Shown here: one piece after another, positions 24,537 through 31,806 of the stretch
Layout of the letters: every line of letters begins with the position of its first letter
Position numbering within the stretch: position 1 is the first letter of the stretch
NCBI RefSeq assembly: GCF_003226345.1
Contig: NZ_PDOF01000002.1
Location: forward strand, 124,001 to 188,000
Reading direction: 5' to 3'
Length of the DNA stretch: 64,000 nt
From: Alteribacter lacisalsi
GTDB taxonomy: Bacteria > Bacillota > Bacilli > Bacillales > Salisediminibacteriaceae
Translations under genes and position numbers: made by a program
The notes under the pieces: generated by a model
The model's database searches: none
What the model was told of the DNA's origin: nothing
Seen by the model: only the letters and a program-made list of their open reading frames with translations

Positions 24537-24577
24537 AGCAGTACCCCGGGATCTTTCCAGTTCCCGGGGTGCTTTTT
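24537..24577 (+). terminator. Intrinsic terminator of the subtilisin gene
   Basis: ACCCCGGG and CCCGGGGT, extended by AGCA/TGCT, are followed by five T. Confidence 0.9.
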
Positions 24578-24596
24578 GCGTTGCGAAAAGGGCTGG

Positions 24597-24719
24597 GTAA
24601 TGCTAAAACCCCTAAACAGAAACTAAGACCCGCAAACAAAAACTAAAACCCGTAAACAAAAGCTAAAACCCCTAAACAAAAACTAAAACCCCTAAACAAA
24701 AACTAAGACCCTTAAACAC
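24597..24719. repeat. Tandem repeat array, 20-bp units (family A, copy 2)
   Basis: Six units of the type AACTAAAACCCCTAAACAAA follow each other at exactly 20 bp. Read on the other strand the core is TTTAAGGGTCTTAG, the same as the array at 1582-1706. It occupies the gap between the subtilisin terminator and the deaminase gene; the rest of 24530-24838 holds nothing else I recognise. Confidence 0.93.
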
Positions 24720-24838
24720 CGCCCCCCTCCATAACCCAACGCCCCCCTTTAACGCCTAAACGAACTTCACCTTGTATTTTACCCTCAAAATCCGGTACAA
24801 TCATAAAAATGCGTACGGAAAGACAGAGGAGGATAAGC

Positions 24839-26149
24839 GTGAAAACCGCCTATACGAACGGAACTATTTTTACTATGGACGCAGCAAACGAATGGTATAA
24901 AAACGGCATCATCATTACAGAAGACGGCAGAATCGTCTACGCAGGACCGCCCAACGATTTCGAACAGCAGAGCGTGGACGAAACGATTGACCTGAAAGGC
25001 AAATGGGTTCTGCCCGGGCTGGTGAATACGCACTCCCACATACTGATGACGATTCTTAGGGGAACCGGGGACGATATGAACCTCAAACCATGGCTCGAGC
25101 AGCGCGTCTGGCCCCTTGAGCAGCAGTTTACACCGGAAATCGGAACCGCAAGCGCCCGTCTCGGCGTGCTCGAAATGCTCAAATCCGGCACCACCACCTT
25201 TTCCGATATGTTCAACCCGAACGGCATCGACAGCGACGAAGTGATCCACGCCATCGCTGATTCCGGTATCCGCGGCGCGTTTTCCCACACGGTCTTCAGC
25301 GCCGGCTCCGAAGCAGATCAGCGCGCCAACCTGAACGAAGCCGAGCGCTTCGCCAAAACGTATCGCTCCTTCGCCGACGGCCGCTTCACCACCATGATCG
25401 CGCCGCACAGTCCATACACCTGCACCCCTAAAGCCCTGGAAGAGTGCGCCCGGCTGGCCAAAGAAAACAAGGTCATGGCTCATATACACGTGGCCGAAAC
25501 CGACGGCGAAATAGAGGAAATCCTAACGCGTTACGGGGCTCGTCCTATTGAGCATATTCGCAGAAGCGGCCTGTTTGACGTTCCTGCCATCATGGCCCAC
25601 GGCGTGGTGCTCAACGATGAGGAACGGGCCTTTATGAAAGAACGTGACATCAGAGTGGCCCACAATCCGGTCAGCAACCTGAAGCTCGGCTCCGGCGTGG
25701 CGGATGTAGCAGCACTCCGGGAAGCGGATGTGAAGGTAGGCATTGCCACAGACGGGGTGATGTCCAACAACAACTTCGATATGTTTGAAGAACTTCGTCT
25801 GGCTGCACTGCTGCAGAAAGGGACTTACAAAGATGCGACCCGGCTGCCGGCTGAGGAGATTCTCGCCATGGCGACCAGGATTGGTGCAGAAGCAGTGGGC
25901 ATGAAGCATACAGGATGTCTGAAGTCCGGCAGGTGCGCCGACTTCATTACGATCGACCCGTCAGACAAGCCCCACCTGCAGCCAGCTGCTGAAGCCTGTT
26001 CTCACCTTGTCTATGCGGTCAGCGGCAAAGATGTCTGTGACGTTTACGTGGAAGGCCGCCAGCTCGTAAAAGACGGTCAGTGCCTCACAATGGACGAAGA
26101 GAAAATCATCGCTGATGCGAACCGTCTGCGAAAGCAGCTGGAAATTTAA
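24839..26149 (+). CDS. mtaD: Amidohydrolase: methylthioadenosine/S-adenosylhomocysteine deaminase type
   Basis: Cytosolic metal-dependent deaminase of 436 residues. The GTG at 24839 follows AGAGGAGG; an ATG 30 nt upstream has no such site. Family marks are NTHSHILMTILRG (metal His pair and substrate loop), LKPWLEQRVWPLEQQ, HIHVAETDGEIEE, AHGVVLNDEE, HNPVSNLKLGSG and ATDGVMSNNNFDMFEE. These are typical of the MtaD/SAH-deaminase/TrzA group, which converts adenosine moieties to inosine. The exact substrate (methylthioadenosine, S-adenosylhomocysteine or another aminopurine) needs assay. Confidence 0.88.
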   Translation: MKTAYTNGTIFTMDAANEWYKNGIIITEDGRIVYAGPPNDFEQQSVDETIDLKGKWVLPGLVNTHSHILMTILRGTGDDMNLKPWLEQRVWPLEQQFTPEIGTASARLGVLEMLKSGTTTFSDMFNPNGIDSDEVIHAIADSGIRGAFSHTVFSAGSEADQRANLNEAERFAKTYRSFADGRFTTMIAPHSPYTCTPKALEECARLAKENKVMAHIHVAETDGEIEEILTRYGARPIEHIRRSGLFDVPAIMAHGVVLNDEERAFMKERDIRVAHNPVSNLKLGSGVADVAALREADVKVGIATDGVMSNNNFDMFEELRLAALLQKGTYKDATRLPAEEILAMATRIGAEAVGMKHTGCLKSGRCADFITIDPSDKPHLQPAAEACSHLVYAVSGKDVCDVYVEGRQLVKDGQCLTMDEEKIIADANRLRKQLEI

Positions 26150-26276
26150 GCTCTCAAAGCTTCGGTAAACACCTGCCCGAACCAGTTTCGGGAAGCTTCA
26201 TTAGGAATGTTATGGTGCAAACTGTCAAACCATTAAATAGACAACTTTGAAAGTAGGAAAAGGAATGAGACAACGG

Positions 26277-27317
26277 ATGAAAGCTGTACAAGTAACAGGC
26301 TACGGTGATGTAGATAAGCTGGAAATCGTCCAGCGAGCTGTCCCGGAACCGAACGACAACGAAGTACTAATTAAAGTAAAGGCCTGTGCCATTAACAATA
26401 CCGAAATCTGGATGCGGGAAGGAGCTTACGGAACTGGTTCCAAGTCCGGATGGCGGCCGGAAGGTGTACAATTCCCCAGAATACCGGGTTCTGACATAGC
26501 CGGAAGGATAGTGAAGGTCGGAAGTGGCGCAGACGAATCCATGCTTGGAAAAGATGTTGTCCTTTTCCCATTTACGTCAAGCGGAGACGGTGGATTTGAA
26601 CACATTTCGGAAGACATGCGCTTTATCGGTTCGGAATATGATGGCGGATATGCGGAATACGTGGTGTGGCCGGCTGCACTGTGTTTTGATATGCCGCTTC
26701 CCACTTATACAGAAAGTGCGGCTTTTTCAGTCAGTGGTTTAACAGCCTGGCATATGGCAGAACAGATTCGCATTCAGCCGGGAGAGACGGTTATGGTGAC
26801 GGGATCAAATGGCGGTGTGGGATCATTAAATGTGCAGATTGCATCTAAAGTATATGGCGCCAGGGTCATTGCGATTGTTGGTGACACAGGTCTGGAAGAA
26901 AAATTGAAAGATCTCGGAGCCACCCATGTACTGTCTTATAAATCAGATCGTCTTGCTGAAGACATACTGGAAGTGAATGGCGGTCCGGTTGACTCGGTAT
27001 TGGATGTCGTAGGAGATGCTTTGTTTTCCACTTCCCTTCAAGTATTGAAAAAAGGCGGGAAATTCTGTATATCCGGATCTTCCGGTGGTCAGAAAACAGA
27101 ACTTGATTTCAGAACGCTGTACTTGAAGCACATAACCTTTTACGGTTCTGTATTAGGCACAAGGGAAGAGTTTAAACGTATGCTTCACGCTATTTCCGAT
27201 GGGAAACTCAAACCAGTGATTGATCGCACTTTTCCTTTGGAAAAAGCGGGAGAGGCTCAAATCTATTTTAAAAAGGCAGGGAAAATAGGGAAAGTTGTCT
27301 TACTTCCTGAAGAATAA
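26277..27317 (+). CDS. Medium-chain dehydrogenase/reductase (quinone-oxidoreductase-like)
   Basis: NAD(P)-dependent oxidoreductase of 346 residues if started at the ATG at 26277; an ATG at 26265 is an alternative because the AAAAGGAA site lies between them. The GroES-like N-terminal part has KACAINNTEIWMREG and PRIPGSDIAGRIVKVG. The cofactor fold has VMVTGSNGGVGSLNVQIA, with the NADPH-type glycine motif. No zinc-binding cysteine cluster is visible, which points to the zinc-free quinone reductase/crotonyl-CoA reductase-like branch. Substrate unknown. It is isolated between other single genes. Confidence 0.88.
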   Translation: MKAVQVTGYGDVDKLEIVQRAVPEPNDNEVLIKVKACAINNTEIWMREGAYGTGSKSGWRPEGVQFPRIPGSDIAGRIVKVGSGADESMLGKDVVLFPFTSSGDGGFEHISEDMRFIGSEYDGGYAEYVVWPAALCFDMPLPTYTESAAFSVSGLTAWHMAEQIRIQPGETVMVTGSNGGVGSLNVQIASKVYGARVIAIVGDTGLEEKLKDLGATHVLSYKSDRLAEDILEVNGGPVDSVLDVVGDALFSTSLQVLKKGGKFCISGSSGGQKTELDFRTLYLKHITFYGSVLGTREEFKRMLHAISDGKLKPVIDRTFPLEKAGEAQIYFKKAGKIGKVVLLPEE

Positions 27318-27388
27318 AATTCATTTTTCACCGGGATGGAAAGAGGTGTTAAAATAAGGATAGATATACATAAAGGTCGTGATAAAAG

Positions 27389-27772
27389 ATGCAGCTGAAA
27401 AGAATTCTCTGGAGAAAACTGATCGTATCCACCATTATTACAGCTCTGATTGCCCTGTTTCTGATCGGTATGGCACTCATACCGCCTGTTGACTTTTCAA
27501 CAGACAGTATAATTTTTATCGTGCTGCTGATTGCTTTTACATTTCTAGGGGCAATTGCCGTGGGCATCAGTATTTCGTTTATTAGTGATTACATAACCAA
27601 ACGTCTGTCCGGTTACCTGAGAATGGCGGCAGCGTTTGTTGTTCATGCCGGGTTCGGGTACCTGGTGGCAAGTGTGTTCGGCATCGGCGAAGCCTTCTAT
27701 ATGGCCCTCATGTTCGGTGTCCTCGATGAATTTGTCAGGTGGATGGAAAGCAAAGGGTATATCAAGTTATAG
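27389..27772 (+). CDS. Small membrane protein, function unknown
   Basis: Protein of 127 residues with four hydrophobic segments (about 10-32, 41-66, 74-91 and 93-110) and short charged loops (ITKRLSGYLR). The C-terminal FVRWMESKGYIKL is amphipathic. It has a normal ATG start with a weak upstream AAAGGTCG. No family is recognised. A terminator follows, so it is monocistronic. Confidence 0.65.
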   Translation: MQLKRILWRKLIVSTIITALIALFLIGMALIPPVDFSTDSIIFIVLLIAFTFLGAIAVGISISFISDYITKRLSGYLRMAAAFVVHAGFGYLVASVFGIGEAFYMALMFGVLDEFVRWMESKGYIKL

Positions 27773-27776
27773 CAGA

Positions 27777-27812
27777 AAAGCTGGTTCCGGGAGGGGAGCA
27801 GCTTTTTGTTTT
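27777..27812 (+). terminator. Intrinsic terminator
   Basis: AAAAGCTG and CAGCTTTTTG pair around a 14-nt loop with a short T-rich tail. Confidence 0.7.
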
Positions 27813-27867
27813 GGGTAAAAATGTAACGCTGTTTTCAGGGAGACGTCCATACAGACAGGAGGCGATC

Positions 27868-28473
27868 GTGAGAATGAAAAAAGCAATCTCGTATGGCGCG
27901 TTTGTTTTTTTACTGGCTGCATGCGGCACCGGACATGCCCCGGAACCGGAAAACGGCTCATCAGGAGACGGGGCGTCAGGCAGCGGATCCGCACCTGACC
28001 CGGACGAAGGGGAGTACGGCCAGACAGACGAAGCGGAGGAAGGCGACTTCGTTTACCGGCTAGTCTCTGAGGAAGCCGTATACGGCGAGCATGAAGAGGT
28101 GAGTATCTACGCAGAACTGGAGTACACCGGAGATGAAGATTCGATCGATATCTATCACGCAGCGAGTCCATTTCATTTTCCAATGAAAGAAACGACCAGA
28201 GGCTATGACCTGATGTACGGAATGAACCAGCCTCTGGAAGTTACCACACTGACTGCCGGGGAAGCCTACCGCGAGGAGTTTGTTTCAATCGGGGGCTACA
28301 GCGAGCAGGATCCCGATGATTACGTGGCGTTTATGAAAGAGGTCATCGAGCAGGACGGATTTCCCGAAGGACACTACATCGTGGAAGGATTTGCGGACTT
28401 TTATGTTGAGACAGATGACGGGGAAGACCAGTATAAGCCGGAAGGAACGATCGAGTTTTTTGTGGAAGATTAA
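27868..28473 (+). CDS. Lipoprotein of unknown function (paralogue of the 34756 gene)
   Basis: The GTG at 27868 follows AGGAGG by 5 nt; the ATG at 27874 is also possible. The signal peptide ends in the lipobox LLAAC, so the 201-residue protein is lipid-anchored outside the cell. After a Gly/Ser/Glu-rich linker, the folded part starts FVYRLVSEEAVYGEHEEV. It shares SIYAELEYTGDED, ASPFHFPM, RGYDL, DQDGFP-like EQDGFPEGHYIVEG and an acidic C-terminus with the lipoprotein at 34756-35370. The fold is probably all-beta, like intracellular protease inhibitor-type (BsuPI) domains. Role unknown. Confidence 0.85.
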   Translation: MRMKKAISYGAFVFLLAACGTGHAPEPENGSSGDGASGSGSAPDPDEGEYGQTDEAEEGDFVYRLVSEEAVYGEHEEVSIYAELEYTGDEDSIDIYHAASPFHFPMKETTRGYDLMYGMNQPLEVTTLTAGEAYREEFVSIGGYSEQDPDDYVAFMKEVIEQDGFPEGHYIVEGFADFYVETDDGEDQYKPEGTIEFFVED

Positions 28474-28485
28474 AGAAGTCAGAAT

Positions 28486-28516
28486 GGAGCCTCCCAACCG
28501 GGAAGGCTTCTTTTTT
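28486..28516 (+). terminator. Intrinsic terminator
   Basis: AGCC-TCCC pairs with GGGA-AGGCT around AACC, followed by six T. Confidence 0.82.
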
Positions 28517-28554
28517 AGGCTGCGGGCTGTGTTTTGCTGAGTTACGCCGGGATT

Positions 28555-28671
28555 TGCTCGATAAATCTGGGTATTTGCTCGATAAACTGCATTTATTGCT
28601 CGATAAATCCGAAACATTGCTCGATAAAACAATAAATATGCTCGATAAATCCAGAAAACTGCTCGATACTC
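28555..28671. repeat. Tandem repeat array, 21-bp units (family B, copy 1)
   Basis: The core TGCTCGATAAA recurs six times at exactly 21-bp intervals (TCGATA at 28558, 28579, 28600, 28621, 28642 and 28663), with variable bases between. It lies between the terminators of two convergent genes. A second, three-unit array occurs at 32916-32975. The 7-codon period keeps chance reading frames open on both strands; these are not genes. Confidence 0.95.
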
Positions 28672-28683
28672 CTCATGCACGAC

Positions 28684-28715
28684 AAAGCAGCACCCTCCAA
28701 TTCGGGTGCTGCTTT
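28684..28715 (-). terminator. Intrinsic terminator of the sigma/anti-sigma operon
   Basis: AAAGCAGCACCC and GGGTGCTGCTTT form a perfect 12-bp stem with an 8-nt loop, just beyond the anti-sigma stop codon. Confidence 0.85.
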
Positions 28716-28731
28716 TCTTTCTCCAATTCTG

Positions 28732-29583
28732 TTAATTTCCCGACGATGCGAGAAGGATTTCCCCTTCCGGCAGTTCGTTGTTCGGACGCGGCTCAAGCGT
28801 AATCGCAATTTGATCCACGTTCAGATCCTCGAGATCCTGGACGTTGTAGGCGACCGCGCCGTTGCCGGCTTCGTCGATTTCAAAGCTTCCTGCAGGAATA
28901 GGCGTTTCCCCTTCGATAATCCACGCCTGGTAGGCTTCCGTACCGGATAGCTCCGGCATGTCGGTGACCTGGATCACGAGCTGGACTTTATCCTGCTCGG
29001 AGATGAGTGTCGCAAGTCCGTTACTCGCTTCGCCAAGAGTGGAATCGAGTCCGGCTGTGAGGACGACCTGGGCTGTTCCCGGCTGAGCGTCTTCCTCAAG
29101 GGCGTCTCTGATGGCGGTCAGCTCCGTTGCGAGCTCGTTTCGCTCTTCGGCCACCTGCTGAAATTCACCTGCGAGCTGTTCGTTTTCTCCTGCGAGCTGC
29201 TGGTTCTCCGTCCAGAACCAGCCGTTCAGACCGACAGAGAGGAGAAGGGAGGCGGCGAGGGCACCAATTATGACCGGCGATTTTCTGCTGCGGCGTTCGG
29301 CCGGCATCATGACAGGTCCGGTGCGATCTTCGTTTTTCTCAACTGATGGTTCACTCTTATCTTCATCTGCAAATACATTCGCAAGTACCCGCTTTTTCAT
29401 CTCCTCAGGAGGCTCTACAGGATACGCAAGAAACGGAAGATCATCCGTCAATTCCCGCAATTCCATCAGCTCCTCCCTGCATTCCTCACACGAGGACAGA
29501 TGCGCTTGAAACTCTTTTTGTTCCTGCTCGTTCAGCTGCCGGTTAAAATAATCGATCAGCTTTTCACATTGACTGCTGTTCAT
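28732..29583 (-). CDS. Anti-sigma factor with zf-HC2 and RskA-type domains
   Basis: Membrane anti-sigma factor of 283 residues. The N-terminal cytosolic zinc-binding anti-sigma domain carries H28-x3-C32-x2-C35 (HLSSCEEC). A single transmembrane helix spans about 103-124. Next comes an extracytoplasmic coiled coil (ENQQLAGENEQLAGE, about 125-165), then an RskA-type C-terminal domain with VQVTDMPELSGTEAYQAWI-like sequence. Its ATG overlaps the TGA of the sigma gene (ATGA), so the two are made in balance. In this family the sigma factor is freed by regulated proteolysis when the outside domain senses stress. The signal here is unknown. Confidence 0.93.
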   Translation of the reverse strand: MNSSQCEKLIDYFNRQLNEQEQKEFQAHLSSCEECREELMELRELTDDLPFLAYPVEPPEEMKKRVLANVFADEDKSEPSVEKNEDRTGPVMMPAERRSRKSPVIIGALAASLLLSVGLNGWFWTENQQLAGENEQLAGEFQQVAEERNELATELTAIRDALEEDAQPGTAQVVLTAGLDSTLGEASNGLATLISEQDKVQLVIQVTDMPELSGTEAYQAWIIEGETPIPAGSFEIDEAGNGAVAYNVQDLEDLNVDQIAITLEPRPNNELPEGEILLASSGN

Positions 29584-30137
29584 AACTGCGTCCCCCTTTC
29601 CCCTGAAAGCTCCTGGCGCAAATGTTTTAACGCAAGGCGGATCCGTCCTTTAATTGTGCCGAGAGGTATGTTCGTTTTCTCTGCGATTTTTCTCTGGGAA
29701 TATCCCTTGAAGTAAAAGAGCTCGACGATTTCGATCTGTTCTTTTTTCAGCGTCCGGATCGCTTTTTTCAGTGTTTCTCCCTGTTCCTTCCACTCTACCA
29801 TGTCTTCCACGCGGGCGCCGGAGTCTCCCGGTTCCCATTCATTACTTAAATGAACTTCCTGCTTATCGTGTTTGCGGATGTGGTCAATGGCTGTGTTCCG
29901 TGTCATCGTCAGAAGCCAGGATGAGAATTTTCCCTTCGTATCATCGTAATGCCCCGTGCCCTTCCACAGTTTCATCATCACTTCCTGCACGATTTCCTCA
30001 GCGGCCAGTGGATCCTGGACCATTTTATAGGAAAAAGAATAAAGAAGCTTTTCGTATTTATCGTACAGTGCTTCAAGGGCTGCCTGATCCCGCTCCTGAA
30101 TGCGTCTGTACAGCTGTTTATCATCTGTTTTAGCCAT
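29580..30137 (-). CDS. ECF RNA polymerase sigma factor
   Basis: Extracytoplasmic-function sigma factor of 185 residues. Region 2 contains LYDKYEKLLYSFSYKMVQD, EEIVQEVMMKLWKG and LLTMTRNTAIDHIRKHDK. Region 4 contains LKKAIRTLKKEQIEIVELFY and YSQRKIAEKTNIPLGTIKGR, the -35 recognition helix. The pairing with an RskA-type anti-sigma suggests the SigK/ECF19-like group. An upstream element TGATCC-N16-CGTTA, also present before the divergent surface protein gene, suggests autoregulation. It is the only complete ECF sigma gene in the window. Confidence 0.95.
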   Translation of the reverse strand: MAKTDDKQLYRRIQERDQAALEALYDKYEKLLYSFSYKMVQDPLAAEEIVQEVMMKLWKGTGHYDDTKGKFSSWLLTMTRNTAIDHIRKHDKQEVHLSNEWEPGDSGARVEDMVEWKEQGETLKKAIRTLKKEQIEIVELFYFKGYSQRKIAEKTNIPLGTIKGRIRLALKHLRQELSGERGTQL

Positions 30138-30182
30138 GTGACGCTCCTTCCTCCCGGATGAATAGGTTCTCTTTACTAATAA

Positions 30183-30209
30183 TAACGATCCTTCTTGTAA
30201 AATGGATCA
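30183..30209 (-). promoter_or_regulatory. Putative ECF promoter of the sigma/anti-sigma operon
   Basis: On the minus strand TGATCC (30209-30204) is followed after exactly 16 bp by CGTTA (30187-30183), about 46 nt before the sigma start codon. The identical element with identical spacing faces the other way at 30278-30304. Confidence 0.75.
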
Positions 30210-30277
30210 ATTTAGTCCTGAGGTTTTTATTCTGATAGCGGTGGTGTGAAAATAAAATTAATTTTTTTCGAAAAAAG

Positions 30278-30304
30278 TGATCCGTTTCATAATCCTCTCC
30301 GTTA
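30278..30304 (+). promoter_or_regulatory. Putative ECF promoter of the surface protein gene
   Basis: TGATCC (30278-30283), 16 bp, CGTTA (30300-30304), 48 nt before the start codon. ECF -10 elements often contain CGT. The match to the divergent element is exact in both hexamer and spacing. Recognition by the adjacent sigma factor is inferred. Confidence 0.75.
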
Positions 30305-30351
30305 GCTTGGGCAGATACACAAAATACAAACACAAAAAGGAGAGTTGAAAC

Positions 30352-31740
30352 ATGTTCAAAAAGAAAACAAAAGGAATCGCAGCTGCAGCAATGGCGGGGA
30401 TGCTTCTCGTTCCGGGAACAACACTGGCTCACGATCACAGCGACGACGATCACGACAATGGGGACGGTTACGGGTACGACGAGTACGCGCCGCAAGTATC
30501 CACACCGGCATCCGACTTGAGAACACATCTCGACCATCTCCTTTCCGAGCATTACGTGATTACAGTTGCCTTCATGCAGAAAGCATTTGACGGCAGTGAC
30601 GATGCAGGCGAAGTGGGCGCAGCACTCGATGAAAATACAGCCGAACTGACCGCTGCCATTGAATCGGTTTACGGTGAAGAAGGAGCGGCCGAGTTTGAGC
30701 GCATCTGGCAGAGCCACATCGACTTTTTCGGTGACCTGACAGTCGCTACAGCGGAAGGCGACATGGAAGCGCGCGAACAGGCAGAAATGGACCTTGATAA
30801 CTACGTTGAGGAATTTGCCGCATTTCTTGATGCCGCTACAGAAGGCGGACTGCCGGCTGAAGCAGGCGAGGAGAACGTAGCCGGGCACGTTGAAGACGTC
30901 AAGAGCGTATTTGACGCTTATGTAGACGGAGAGTTTGAAGAAGCGTATCACGGCATCCGTCACGGAATTCACCATATGTTTGATATCGGTGAAGCCCTCT
31001 CAGGTGCCATCGTCGAACAGATGCCTGAGGAATTCGATCACACAGAAGTGAGCACACCGGCTGCAGACCTTCGAGCAGCACTGAACCACCTGATGGCCGA
31101 GCATTTCTCTTTTGCGGTACTCGAAATGCAGAAAGGCTTTGACGGTTCGGAAGACTTCGATTTTGCCGGCTGGGCTCTTGATGAGAACACATCGGACCTG
31201 ACTGCCGCTATGGGCTCCATCTATGGTAACGACGGCGCTGCGGCATTCGAACCGATCTGGCAGAGTCACATCGACTTCTTCGGTGACATGGTAGTCGCGA
31301 CCGTTGAAGGGGACATGGAAGCCCGTGAGCAGGCAGAAATGGATCTTGCCGCCTATGTGGTTGAGTTTGCAGGATTCCTGGACGAAGCAACAGAAGGACG
31401 CATTCCTGCTGAAGCCGGGGAAGAGAATGTCAGCTCCCACGTAGCTGATGTGACGAACACGTTTGACGCGTATGTGGACGAGGACTACACGATGACGTAC
31501 GATAACTTCCGTCACGGGTACCACCATATGTTTGCTCTAGGTGAAACCCTGTCCGGCGCATTTGTCGACCAGTTCCCTGAAGAGTTTAAAGATGATGGGG
31601 AAATGCCGGAAGAAATGCCGCAGACAGGTATGGGCGGCGGTGCCGGCTCAAACTCCAATATGATGCTGTGGATCACGATCAGTGCCCTGCTTGCAGCTAG
31701 TGCAGCAGTGTACCTCCGCAAAAGAGCGGTACAGGCATAA
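30352..31740 (+). CDS. Cell-surface protein with two helical repeats and PQTG sorting signal
   Basis: Exported wall-anchored protein of 462 residues. A signal peptide (to about residue 26) is followed by a His/Asp-rich stretch (HDHSDDDHDNGDG) that could bind metal. Two homologous helical domains of about 180 residues follow, at 50-230 and 234-412. They share STPASDLR/STPAADLR, FERIWQSHIDFFGD/FEPIWQSHIDFFGD, GDMEAREQAEMDLD and the closing RHGIHHMF/RHGYHHMF. The C-terminus has MPQTGMGG (422-429), a transmembrane helix and a basic tail, the layout of a sortase substrate with PQTG instead of LPxTG. Conserved His and acidic residues in the bundles hint at metal or cofactor binding. Some relatives carry amine-oxidase-like labels that I cannot support. 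The sortase gene follows. Confidence 0.92.
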   Translation: MFKKKTKGIAAAAMAGMLLVPGTTLAHDHSDDDHDNGDGYGYDEYAPQVSTPASDLRTHLDHLLSEHYVITVAFMQKAFDGSDDAGEVGAALDENTAELTAAIESVYGEEGAAEFERIWQSHIDFFGDLTVATAEGDMEAREQAEMDLDNYVEEFAAFLDAATEGGLPAEAGEENVAGHVEDVKSVFDAYVDGEFEEAYHGIRHGIHHMFDIGEALSGAIVEQMPEEFDHTEVSTPAADLRAALNHLMAEHFSFAVLEMQKGFDGSEDFDFAGWALDENTSDLTAAMGSIYGNDGAAAFEPIWQSHIDFFGDMVVATVEGDMEAREQAEMDLAAYVVEFAGFLDEATEGRIPAEAGEENVSSHVADVTNTFDAYVDEDYTMTYDNFRHGYHHMFALGETLSGAFVDQFPEEFKDDGEMPEEMPQTGMGGGAGSNSNMMLWITISALLAASAAVYLRKRAVQA

Positions 31741-31806
31741 ACAATAAATAAAGGAGGAAGAGGAGCAGTGCCTTCTCTTCCTTTTCCTGCTATGGGGTGA
31801 TGTGAA

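Noticed and set aside
28285-28680. Minus-strand frame with repeated IYRA-type heptads
   Set aside because: It arises from the 21-bp repeat (7 codons) and overlaps the lipoprotein gene and two terminators.
30130-30975. 281-codon minus-strand frame overlapping the sigma gene start and surface protein gene
   Set aside because: It covers both divergent promoters and lies opposite a clear signal-peptide-bearing gene; composition is that of a reverse frame.
30352-31740. Copper amine oxidase activity of the surface protein
   Set aside because: I recall such labels on relatives, but no amine-oxidase motif (Asn-Tyr-Asp/Glu cofactor site) is present, and the sequence is wholly helical repeats.
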